The notes beneath the pieces are model-generated. The model saw only the letters and a program-made list of their open reading frames with translations. It had not been told where the DNA came from and ran no database searches. Shown piece after piece: positions 1 to 5,059 of a stretch of DNA of 5,368 nucleotides; position 1 is the stretch's first letter; each line of letters starts with the position of its first letter. Location: contig KL568535.1 of the NCBI GenBank assembly GCA_000715605.1, positions 6,978 through 12,345 on the forward strand, read 5' to 3'. The position numbers and the translations under genes were made by a program. The stretch comes from Streptomyces speibonae (GTDB lineage Bacteria; Actinomycetota; Actinomycetes; Streptomycetales; Streptomycetaceae).

Positions 1-412
1 ACTCGTCCGGCCCCCCGCCCACGAAGCCGCCGCCACCGGTACCGACGAACCGCCCGTTCCATGCCGAGGAGGGGAGGAACACCCCGACCCGGAAGGACGC
101 GTCGGACGACGGGTCGATCACCGTGAGCTGAACGTCGCAGTACGCCGGGAGGTCTTCCGTGGCGCTGACCGAAGTGGCGCTCTCGACCCTCCTGCCGGGC
201 AGCCGCACGTCGATCATGCTCTCGCACGAACGAACCGGTGTCCCGCTCCTCGACGGAACGTCAGCGGAACGGGTGCCGGCGGTGGGAACGAACGGGGGCG
301 TGGGCAGGGACGTCGCCAGGGCCCAGGCCACCACCGCCGACGTGATCAGTAACAGGACGTGACGACCTCTGCTTCTCCGCCGCGCCGCGGATGTGTGGGT
401 CGCTTCGCTCAT
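1..412 (-). CDS. Tannase/feruloyl esterase family protein, N-terminal part (runs off the window)
   Basis: This is the first 137 codons of a leftward gene; the rest lies beyond base 1. The frame from ATG (412-410) is open to the edge, with an AGAGAGG ribosome-binding site 8 bases upstream. Residues 11-17 are arginine-rich (RRRSRGR), followed by a hydrophobic stretch at about 19-36, so it is probably exported by a signal peptide or anchored. From residue 63 the pattern is that of the tannase/feruloyl esterase family (PF07519): C63 before a LPGRRVESA strand, the LPAYCDV segment at 88-94, then FRVGVFLP (107-114) and WNGRFVGTGGGGFVGG (118-133). Known members are secreted serine esterases acting on galloyl or feruloyl esters. 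The catalytic Ser, Asp and His lie beyond the window, so activity and substrate cannot be judged. Leucine 21 is encoded by TTA, rare in Streptomyces. It diverges from the SDR gene and shares a palindromic promoter region with it. Confidence 0.85.
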   Translation of the reverse strand, partial: MSEATHTSAARRRSRGRHVLLLITSAVVAWALATSLPTPPFVPTAGTRSADVPSRSGTPVRSCESMIDVRLPGRRVESATSVSATEDLPAYCDVQLTVIDPSSDASFRVGVFLPSSAWNGRFVGTGGGGFVGGGPDE

Positions 413-435
413 GGCCGTTTCCTCTCTGGGGCGAC

Positions 436-448
436 GGAGCGTCGCTCC
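436..448 (-). repeat. Short perfect inverted repeat in the esterase leader
   Basis: GGAGCG-T-CGCTCC is a 6-bp perfect dyad with a single central base. It lies in the predicted 5' untranslated leader of the esterase, between the promoter palindrome and the ribosome-binding site. A one-base loop cannot form a tight hairpin unless the inner pairs open, so it is either a small opened hairpin near the transcript 5' end or a protein-binding dyad. Role unknown. Confidence 0.35.
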
Positions 449-460
449 CGTGGTGAGGTG

Positions 461-490
461 ACCGTATGCCATCCTGGCACTTGGTGCCAG
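461..490 (-). promoter_or_regulatory. Predicted promoter for the esterase gene
   Basis: Read leftward, CTGGCA (490-485) and TACGGT (466-461) are separated by 18 bases. They resemble -35 and -10 hexamers for the main sigma factor of streptomycetes: the -10 fits TANNNT and the -35 matches TTGACA at 4 of 6. The start of transcription would fall near 454, leaving a leader of about 40 bases. It is the mirror image of the rightward promoter because both lie in the same palindrome. Prediction only. Confidence 0.4.
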
Positions 491-503
491 ACTGGCATAC
501 GGT
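474..503 (+). promoter_or_regulatory. Predicted promoter for the SDR-TetR pair
   Basis: CTGGCA (474-479) and TACGGT (498-503) with an 18-base spacer form a plausible -35/-10 pair, the exact mirror of the leftward promoter. Transcription would begin near 510, about 44 bases before the SDR start. The whole element sits inside the palindrome, so occupancy of the operator should block it. Prediction only. Confidence 0.4.
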
Positions 504-509
504 AACCGT

Positions 510-526
510 GTTGGTCGGGGACCAAC
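510..526 (+). repeat. Perfect inverted repeat at the predicted 5' end of the SDR transcript
   Basis: GTTGGTC-GGG-GACCAAC has 7-bp perfect arms and a 3-base loop. It begins about where the predicted transcript starts, so the RNA could carry a small 5' hairpin, or the dyad could be a further binding site. It is unrelated in sequence to the TGCCA-N3-TGGCA units. Confidence 0.45.
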
Positions 527-553
527 CCATGCACACGAGAAGGCGGGAAAGCT

Positions 554-1351
554 ATGAACACATCGGGAGCGGTACTCGTCACCGGGGCGAGTTCGGGCAT
601 CGGCGCGGAGTTCGCACGACAGCTCGCGGGCCGCGGCCATGACACCGTGCTCGTCGCCCGCCGCGCCGAGCGTCTTGAGGCGCTGGCCTCGGAACTGTCC
701 GCTTCCCACGGCCCTCGCTCCGTGGCCCTGCCGATGGATCTGACGGAACCCGGGGCGGGGCAGGCGCTGCGTGCCGAGACCGACCGGCTCGGGATCGACG
801 TCGCCGGAGTGGTGAACAACGCAGGTGTCGCCAACCACGGGTTCTTCCGCGACGAACAGCTCGACCGGCTCAAGGCCGAGGTCGCGCTCGACGTCCTCGG
901 GGTCGTGGAGATCAGCCATGCCTTCCTGCCGCGCCTTCGGGAGCGGGGAGAGGGCTTCCTGATCAACATCGCGAGCATGGCCGCGTACAGCGCGAGTCCC
1001 ACCATGGCCGTCTACGGCGCGTCCAAGGCGTTCGTGCTCAGTTTCACCGAGGCGCTCTGGTACGAGGAGCGGGGCTCGGGCGTGACGGTCTTCGCCGTCT
1101 CGCCGGGGGCGACGCAGACGGAGTTCTTCGACGTGGCGGGCGAGAGCGCGAGCGGCAACGCCCGGCGGATGCCGGCCTCGGCGGTCGTCCGGACGGCGCT
1201 GGGGGCCCTCGACCGCGGCAACTCGCAGCCGAGCGTCATCGTCGGAGGCGGGAACCGGGTCGTCGCCGGTGTCTCGCGTCTGCTCGGCCGCCGTCGGATG
1301 ACACGAACCGTCGGACGGACGATGACCCGCGCCATGGCGCAGGGCCGATGA
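554..1351 (+). CDS. SDR family NAD(P)-dependent oxidoreductase
   Basis: A classical short-chain dehydrogenase/reductase of 265 residues, normal length for the family. The cofactor loop TGASSGIG is at 10-17. Arginines 36-37 after the second strand (VLVARR) favour NADP(H). The D62-L63 adenine-contact motif and NNAG at 88-91 follow. Catalytic residues are S141, Y154 and K158 (YGASK), with S and Y 13 apart as usual, and PG at 184-185. The position normally holding the fourth catalytic residue, Asn, appears to be D113 (LDVLG rather than LNVxG). The C-terminal 25 residues are strongly basic. The ATG start follows a purine-rich AAGGCGGG and leaves only three residues before the first strand. Predicted to be cytoplasmic and to interconvert a carbonyl and an alcohol; substrate unknown. 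It is followed after 40 bases by the TetR gene and diverges from the esterase gene, so both may serve one aromatic or acyl compound pathway (inference). Confidence 0.93.
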   Translation: MNTSGAVLVTGASSGIGAEFARQLAGRGHDTVLVARRAERLEALASELSASHGPRSVALPMDLTEPGAGQALRAETDRLGIDVAGVVNNAGVANHGFFRDEQLDRLKAEVALDVLGVVEISHAFLPRLRERGEGFLINIASMAAYSASPTMAVYGASKAFVLSFTEALWYEERGSGVTVFAVSPGATQTEFFDVAGESASGNARRMPASAVVRTALGALDRGNSQPSVIVGGGNRVVAGVSRLLGRRRMTRTVGRTMTRAMAQGR

Positions 1352-1379
1352 CCACCGAGAGGCAGGGGTGCCGCGTGGC

Positions 1380-1385
1380 TATGCT
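1380..1385 (+). promoter_or_regulatory. Candidate -10 element for a leaderless TetR transcript
   Basis: TATGCT fits TANNNT and ends exactly 6 bases before the ATG at 1392. This is the geometry of leaderless actinobacterial transcripts, in which the A of ATG is the first base of the mRNA. No convincing -35 box is seen at the usual distance. It also forms part of a small dyad (ATGC-N5-GCAT, 1381-1393) that could be an autoregulatory site. Confidence 0.4.
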
Positions 1386-1391
1386 GATCGC

Positions 1392-1991
1392 ATGACGGAG
1401 AGCGCAGGTTCGGCGGAGCGGCTGTGGGACCGGACACGTCGTTCCGTCCAGGCGGAGATCGCCCAGGTCGCCATGGACCTCTTCCTCCGGAAGGGGTTCG
1501 ACCGGACCACGATCGACGAGATCGTTGCCGTGGCGGGCGTGTCCCGGCGCTCGTTCTTCCGCTACTTCGGAACCAAAGAGGACATCGTCCTCGGCGACCT
1601 CGCCGATGAGGGCGCGAAGGTGAGTGCCGAACTCGCCAAGCGTCCCGATGAAGAGGATCTGTGGACGGCGCTGCGCTCCGCGATCCTGGCCGTCGGAGAC
1701 GCGGAGGAGGACGACGAGCGCACGCTCGCCGTCGCACGGATGATGTACGGCAGCCCGTCCCTGCGAGCCCGCAGCATCGAGAAGCACCTGCGCTGGCAGT
1801 CCGACCTCCTCCCCGAGGTGCGCCGGCGTCTTGGTCCGCCCGAGGAAACGGCCGACCTGCGGGCCGCGGCCGTCGTGGCCAGTGCGATCACATGTCTCGA
1901 CGTCGCCGGAGAGGCCTGGACCCGAGCCGGCGCGGACCGGCCGCTCGCCGTCTACTTCACCGAAGCCCTGGACGCCGTACATCGCGGATGA
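1392..1991 (+). CDS. TetR family transcriptional regulator, MftR-like C-terminal region
   Basis: A 199-residue DNA-binding repressor-type protein. The N-terminal helix-turn-helix domain spans about 17-65: IAQVAMDLFLRKGFDRTTIDEI, then the recognition segment AGVSRRSFFRYFGTKEDI at 48-65, close to the TetR consensus. The all-helical C-terminal half (LARMM...SLRAR...EKHLRWQSDLL and a final LAVYFTEALDAV) resembles the MftR/acyl-CoA-like ligand domain (TetR_C_14 type), so an acyl or similar small-molecule ligand is likely but unproven. The start at 1392 fits the family N-terminus and a -10-like TATGCT six bases upstream. An alternative GTG at 1368 has GAGAGG five bases upstream and would add eight residues; it would suit translation from the SDR mRNA. 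Its probable target is the palindrome at 461-503. Confidence 0.92.
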   Translation: MTESAGSAERLWDRTRRSVQAEIAQVAMDLFLRKGFDRTTIDEIVAVAGVSRRSFFRYFGTKEDIVLGDLADEGAKVSAELAKRPDEEDLWTALRSAILAVGDAEEDDERTLAVARMMYGSPSLRARSIEKHLRWQSDLLPEVRRRLGPPEETADLRAAAVVASAITCLDVAGEAWTRAGADRPLAVYFTEALDAVHRG

Positions 1992-2068
1992 GGGTGCGGA
2001 TCCCGTTCGGTCCTGGTCTCGTCTCCGCGGCCGTCGAGGAGAACCCCGCGGCCCCGCCGACGGCTGGA

Positions 2069-2096
2069 GCGCCTCCGGTGTGACCGTCGGAGGCGT
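2069..2096 (+). terminator. Hairpin after the TetR gene, possible terminator
   Basis: CGCCTCCG (2070-2077) pairs perfectly with CGGAGGCG (2088-2095). G-U pairs can extend the stem at both ends, leaving a six-base loop. There is no T-tract, but strong GC hairpins without one are common at gene ends in streptomycetes. It lies about 80 bases after the TetR stop and before the response-regulator promoter region, so it could separate the two modules. Confidence 0.45.
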
Positions 2097-2103
2097 CCGC
2101 GGC

Positions 2104-2124
2104 TCCCAGGATTCTTTGAGGTTC
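2104..2124 (+). promoter_or_regulatory. TCCCAGG-N7-GAGGTTC motif upstream of the response regulator
   Basis: The same bipartite motif, with the same 7-base spacer, recurs at 4406-4426 upstream of the lipoprotein gene; the two 21-mers match at 16 positions. It contains AGGATTC and AGGTTCC with starts 11 bases apart, the phasing OmpR-class regulators use on direct repeats. It ends 19 bases before the GTG of the regulator gene, so autoregulation is the natural hypothesis. A TACGGA at 2131-2136 might be a -10 element. Confidence 0.5.
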
Positions 2125-2143
2125 CTCCTGTACGGATGGTGCC

Positions 2144-2869
2144 GTGACTGATGCCGCTGCCCGGACCACGGTGCTCGTCGTCGACGACGAGCCGAACATC
2201 CGCGATCTGCTCTCGCAGACCTTGCGTCTCGTCGGTTTCGGGACCGTCACCGCGGCCGGCGGTTTCGAGGCGCTGACGGCGGCGGAGTCGGCACGGCCGG
2301 GCATCGTCGTTCTCGACGTGATGCTGCCGGACATCGACGGTTTCGAGGTCGCGCGGCGGCTGCGTGCCACCGGCCATGACGTGCCGGTCCTCTTCCTCAC
2401 CGCCCGGGACACCGTGGAGGACCGGATCGCCGGCCTGACGGCGGGAGGCGACGACTACGTCACCAAGCCCTTCAGCCTCGAGGAGATCGTGCTGCGTATC
2501 CGTGCGATTCTGCGTCGCACGCAGGCGGCGGGCAGCGCGCGGGAGGAGCCCGGACGCGACGGCGTGCTGCGCTACGCCGACCTGGAGCTCGACGAGGACG
2601 CCCACACCGTCCAGCGTGGCGGGCGCGCCGTCGCGTTGTCGCCGACCGAGTTCAACCTGCTGCGTTTCCTGCTGGAGAACACCGGCCGCGTCGTCAGCAA
2701 GGCGCAGATCCTGGACCGGGTGTGGAGCTACGACTTCGGCGGCGACAGCCGCATCGTGGAGAGTTACGTCTACTACCTCCGCAAGAAGATCGACTCAGCG
2801 GGACCGCCGCTGCTGCACACCGTGCGCGGCGTGGGGTACACCTTGCGGCTGCCTCGCGGGGAGGGCTGA
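2144..2869 (+). CDS. OmpR/PhoB-class response regulator
   Basis: A 241-residue two-domain regulator. The receiver domain (about 9-125) has the acidic pair D14-D15, phospho-acceptor D58 (VVLDVMLPDIDG), switch T86 and K108 (KPF). After a linker, the winged-helix output domain (about 141-237) has SPTEF, the recognition helix RIVESYVYYLRKKI (203-216), and the HTVRGVGYTLR wing. This helix closely resembles that of actinobacterial PhoP-like regulators. The GTG at 2144 is the furthest-upstream start in frame and leaves nine residues before the first strand. Its ribosome-binding site is weak (GGATGG four bases upstream), so leaderless initiation is possible. It overlaps the kinase gene by one base in TGATG, indicating translational coupling. 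Phosphorylated by the neighbouring kinase, it would bind direct repeats; candidate sites are 2104-2124 and 4406-4426. No specific named system is assigned. Confidence 0.95.
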   Translation: MTDAAARTTVLVVDDEPNIRDLLSQTLRLVGFGTVTAAGGFEALTAAESARPGIVVLDVMLPDIDGFEVARRLRATGHDVPVLFLTARDTVEDRIAGLTAGGDDYVTKPFSLEEIVLRIRAILRRTQAAGSAREEPGRDGVLRYADLELDEDAHTVQRGGRAVALSPTEFNLLRFLLENTGRVVSKAQILDRVWSYDFGGDSRIVESYVYYLRKKIDSAGPPLLHTVRGVGYTLRLPRGEG

Positions 2870-4365
2870 TGCCGCGTCCGCGCCGCTGGCAGCACTGGAC
2901 ACTGCGCTCGCGTCTGACGGTGATCGCCACGGGGCTGACCGCGCTGGCGGTGCTCGGGGCCAACGCCGCCGGGCTGCTCCTGCTGAACTCCTACCTGGTC
3001 GACCGGGTCGACACGCAGCTCAGGTCCATGAGCGGACGGGCCCAGGCAGAACGGTTCGACGGAGCCGGCCCACAGGAGCTGGAGCGGTTCGCCAAGGGCC
3101 GGTCGGACGCGGACGACCTGCTCGCCCTGCGGTTCGACTCGATCATCTACTTCTACAAGGACGGGGAGCCGGTCACCGGCGTCCCCGAGCAGCCCGAGTA
3201 CGGCGAGCCCGCGCTGCCGGACGCCGCGGAGCTGCTGGAGAGGGCCGGATCGCTGTTCACGGTGCCGGCCGCGGACGGCGGCAGCGACTGGCGTGTGCAC
3301 GTCGGCGAGCCGTCGGCGACCGGTGCCTTCACCGTCGGTGCCACCCGTCTTCAGCAGGTCGAGGAGACCACCGACCGGCTGCTGCTGATCGACACGATCG
3401 TGATGACGGTCGTTCTCGCCCTGCTCGGCGGCGCCGCCGCGCTGGTCGTCCGCCTGGGCCTGCGGCCGCTGACGCGGATGGAGACGACCGCGGAGGCCAT
3501 CGCGGCCGGTGACTTCACCCGGCGGGTCACCGACACCGACCCGCACACCGAACCGGGGCGGCTCGGACGCGCGATGAACCTGATGCTCGGCCGGGTCGAG
3601 TCCGAATTCGCCGCGCGTACGGCCTCCGAGCAGCGGTTGCGGCGCTTCCTCGCCGACGCCTCGCACGAGCTGCGCACCCCGCTCACCTCCATCCGCGGTT
3701 TCGCCGAACTCTCCCGGCGCGGCGGCGACGCCGACGACGGGATGCGGCGCATCGAGGAGGAGGCCTGCCGGATGGACGTGCTCGTCGAGGATCTGATGCT
3801 GCTCGCGCGGCTCGACGAGCGGCGGCTGCCCGAGCGGCGCCCCGTCGACCTGCTGGAGCTGGCCGCCGAGGTCGTACGGGATCTGCACGCCCGCTCGCCG
3901 CTGCGCACGGTGCGGCTGACCGGTCTCGGCGGGACCGGTTCCCCCGGGCCGGTCACCGTCACCGGCGACCCGCTCCGGCTGCGGCAGGTCCTCGCCAACC
4001 TCCTCGTCAACGCCGACCGGCACACACCGCGACAGGCGCGGATCACCGTCCGCCTCGGACCGGCGCGGGCCCCGCTCGTCGGCCCGGCCGCTGTGGGGGT
4101 CGGCACCGCGCCCCCGCCCGGCACGCCCGTGGCCGTGGTCGAGGTGGCGGACACCGGAGCCGGCGTCCCGCCCGAGCACGCCCCGTACGTCTTCGAGCGC
4201 CTCTACCGCGCCGACCCGGCCCGCACGGGCGGCGGCAGCGGACTCGGCCTGTCCATCGCCGCCGCGCTCGTCGAGGCACACGGGGGGCGTGTCGAGCTGG
4301 CCGCCGCCGTACCGGGAGCGGGTGCCACGTTCCGGGTCGTCCTGCCGCGCACCGCAGCGACGTAG
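2869..4365 (+). CDS. Membrane sensor histidine kinase
   Basis: A 498-residue kinase partnering the preceding regulator. The order is: a short basic cytoplasmic N-terminus, membrane segment about 16-39, an extracytoplasmic sensor region of about 130 residues (40-170) with no family I recognise, membrane segment about 171-194, HAMP (195-248), dimerisation/phosphoacceptor domain with SHELRTPL (phosphorylated H266), and an ATPase domain. The latter shows the N box N377-N381 (NLLVNADRH), DTGAG at 428-432, F box YVFERLYR at 440-447 and GGGSGLGL at 454-461. All boxes are intact. A Gly/Pro/Ala-rich insert at 397-420 lies between two strands of the ATPase domain, probably a flexible loop. The ATG at 2869 is chosen because it overlaps the regulator stop and begins a normal MPRPRRW basic leader; the frame stays open further upstream inside the regulator gene, but that part is not kinase-like. 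Confidence 0.95.
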   Translation: MPRPRRWQHWTLRSRLTVIATGLTALAVLGANAAGLLLLNSYLVDRVDTQLRSMSGRAQAERFDGAGPQELERFAKGRSDADDLLALRFDSIIYFYKDGEPVTGVPEQPEYGEPALPDAAELLERAGSLFTVPAADGGSDWRVHVGEPSATGAFTVGATRLQQVEETTDRLLLIDTIVMTVVLALLGGAAALVVRLGLRPLTRMETTAEAIAAGDFTRRVTDTDPHTEPGRLGRAMNLMLGRVESEFAARTASEQRLRRFLADASHELRTPLTSIRGFAELSRRGGDADDGMRRIEEEACRMDVLVEDLMLLARLDERRLPERRPVDLLELAAEVVRDLHARSPLRTVRLTGLGGTGSPGPVTVTGDPLRLRQVLANLLVNADRHTPRQARITVRLGPARAPLVGPAAVGVGTAPPPGTPVAVVEVADTGAGVPPEHAPYVFERLYRADPARTGGGSGLGLSIAAALVEAHGGRVELAAAVPGAGATFRVVLPRTAAT

Positions 4366-4405
4366 CCGCGGCCGTTCGCGCGCGCGGGCGCGGAGACACA
4401 GTGAT

Positions 4406-4426
4406 TCCCAGGTGGCTCCGAGGTTC
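4406..4426 (+). promoter_or_regulatory. Second TCCCAGG-N7-GAGGTTC motif, upstream of the lipoprotein gene
   Basis: Identical seven-base blocks and spacing to the copy at 2104-2124. Here AGG trinucleotides start at 4410, 4421 and 4432, an 11-base period, and GTTCACC at 4423-4429 matches the conserved start of the Streptomyces PhoP PHO-box repeat unit. It lies 99 bases before the lipoprotein start in the kinase-lipoprotein gap. It is a candidate binding site for the local response regulator, or for PhoP itself. No clear -10 element was found downstream. Confidence 0.5.
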
Positions 4427-4447
4427 ACCGCAGGCTGCTGTGAACCT
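4421..4447 (+). repeat. 27-bp near-perfect palindrome
   Basis: AGGTTCAC (4421-4428) and GTGAACCT (4440-4447) are perfect complements. The inner GCAG-G-CTGC (4430-4438) is also complementary, so 12 of 13 pairs around base 4434 match, with one mismatch at 4429/4439. It is either a dimeric operator or an RNA hairpin in the leader or read-through transcript. It overlaps the last seven-base block of the regulator motif by six bases. There is no T-tract after it, so a terminator for the kinase gene is possible but not favoured. Confidence 0.6.
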
Positions 4448-4468
4448 GCCCTGCCAGCATCGCCACCC

Positions 4469-4505
4469 GTACGGCCGGCCGGCTGGTCCGCAGCCGGCGG
4501 CGTAC
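4469..4505 (+). repeat. Strong stem-loop just before the lipoprotein ribosome-binding site
   Basis: The inner stem GCCGGCTG (4478-4485) pairs with CAGCCGGC (4491-4498) around loop GTCCG. The outer stem GTACG (4469-4473) pairs with CGTAC (4501-4505), joined through two C-G pairs with single-base bulges. The AGAGGAG ribosome-binding site starts six bases later, at 4511. It could protect the lipoprotein mRNA, attenuate read-through from the kinase gene, or tune translation. Which of these applies cannot be told from sequence. Confidence 0.5.
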
Positions 4506-4525
4506 CGAGAAGAGGAGTGGCAACG

Positions 4526-5059
4526 ATGCGAAGGACCTTGATGATCCGCGCACTCGCCGTGCCCGCCACCGCGGTGCTGGCACTGGGTCTGCTGACGGGG
4601 TGTGGCAGCTCCGGCGACGAGACGTCGCAGGTCGCTTCCGTGGGCGACGGCACGTCCGCCGCCCCCGGTGCGGACAGGAGCGATGCCGAGCAGTCCCAGG
4701 AGTTCGTCGACTGCGTGCGTGAGCACGGTGTCGCCATGGAGGACCCCGACCCGGAGACCGGAGAGCTCAACCGCGGCAGCGTCACGGGCGGTGGCGTGGA
4801 CACGGAGAAGTTGCAAGAGGTCATGACCGCGTGCCGGGACCTGATGCCGCAGTCCCTGGCCACTGAGCGGCAGTTCGATCAGGAGGAGGCCCGGAAGTTC
4901 GCCGGCTGCATGCGGGAACAGGGCGTGGACATGGAGGACCCGGGCCCCGAGGGCTTCGACGACAGTGTGCGGGAGCAGCGGGACGATCCCGGGTTCCAGG
5001 ACGCCATGGAGCAGTGCCGCGACACGATGCCGGCCGGAAGCGGGAGCGCCGGAGAGTGA
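4526..5059 (+). CDS. Small lipoprotein with duplicated Cys-x(35-40)-Cys module
   Basis: A 177-residue protein of unknown function. Residues 1-25 form a lipoprotein signal with lipobox L23-T24-G25-C26, so the mature protein should be tethered to the outer face of the membrane. A Ser/Gly/Asp-rich linker (27-57) leads to two copies of one module. Copy 1 (59-108) has C63-VREHGVAMEDPDPE and ends AC103-RDLMP. Copy 2 (124-169) has C128-MREQGVDMEDPGPE and ends QC164-RDTMP. The paired cysteines may form one disulfide per copy (inference). Similar CMRxxGV..DP proteins occur beside export genes in actinomycetes, from memory of the families. The ATG at 4526 follows AGAGGAG with an 8-base gap and gives a proper signal peptide. 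The stop overlaps the next start as GTGA, so the two proteins are probably made together and may act together at the cell surface. A regulator-like motif lies upstream. Confidence 0.88.
   Translation: MRRTLMIRALAVPATAVLALGLLTGCGSSGDETSQVASVGDGTSAAPGADRSDAEQSQEFVDCVREHGVAMEDPDPETGELNRGSVTGGGVDTEKLQEVMTACRDLMPQSLATERQFDQEEARKFAGCMREQGVDMEDPGPEGFDDSVREQRDDPGFQDAMEQCRDTMPAGSGSAGE

Larger units (their letters stand above)
461..503. promoter_or_regulatory. 43-bp palindromic operator between divergent genes (candidate TetR site)
   Basis: Two 20-base arms (461-480 and 484-503) match as an inverted repeat at 18 of 20 positions around a 3-base centre at 481-483. Inside are two 13-bp palindromes of form TGCCA-N3-TGGCA, at 467-479 and 485-497, with centres 18 bp apart. 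Base 482, the symmetry centre, is 72 bases from the SDR start and 70 from the esterase start. Long dyads with repeated half-sites are typical of TetR-family operators, sometimes filled by two dimers, and a TetR gene lies two genes to the right. Binding by that protein is inferred. The dyad overlaps both predicted promoters, so bound protein would be expected to repress both genes. Confidence 0.75.

Noticed and set aside
159..362. Plus-strand 67-codon frame at the left edge
   Set aside because: It is antisense to the tannase-family gene, whose residues 63-133 match the family pattern, and it has no ribosome-binding site or recognisable motif.
1369..1379. Another TGCCA-N3-TGGCA operator ahead of the TetR gene
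   Set aside because: TGCC and TGGC occur here, but the spacing is one base short and the outer A and T pairs are missing, so it does not match the operator units at 467-479 and 485-497.
1236..1982. Minus-strand 248-codon frame across the SDR end and TetR gene
   Set aside because: It is a shadow of the TetR gene, which shows the full helix-turn-helix consensus on the plus strand; the antisense translation resembles no family.
2722..2868. A longer kinase gene starting at 2722
   Set aside because: The frame is open, but the extra 49 residues lie within the regulator output domain and are Arg-rich filler. The ATG at 2869 overlaps the regulator stop and begins a normal sensor-kinase N-terminus.
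4377..4386. Alternating CG tract (10 bp) after the kinase stop, possible Z-DNA or terminator
   Set aside because: It is short and expected in sequence this GC-rich. It forms no clear hairpin with a defined loop, so it is not called as a feature.
2773..4863. A 696-codon open frame on the minus strand
   Set aside because: It lies opposite the regulator, kinase and lipoprotein genes. Long antisense open frames are expected in GC-rich coding DNA, its translation is low-complexity (Gly/Arg/Pro/Ala-rich) with no domain I recognise, and all plus-strand family motifs are intact.
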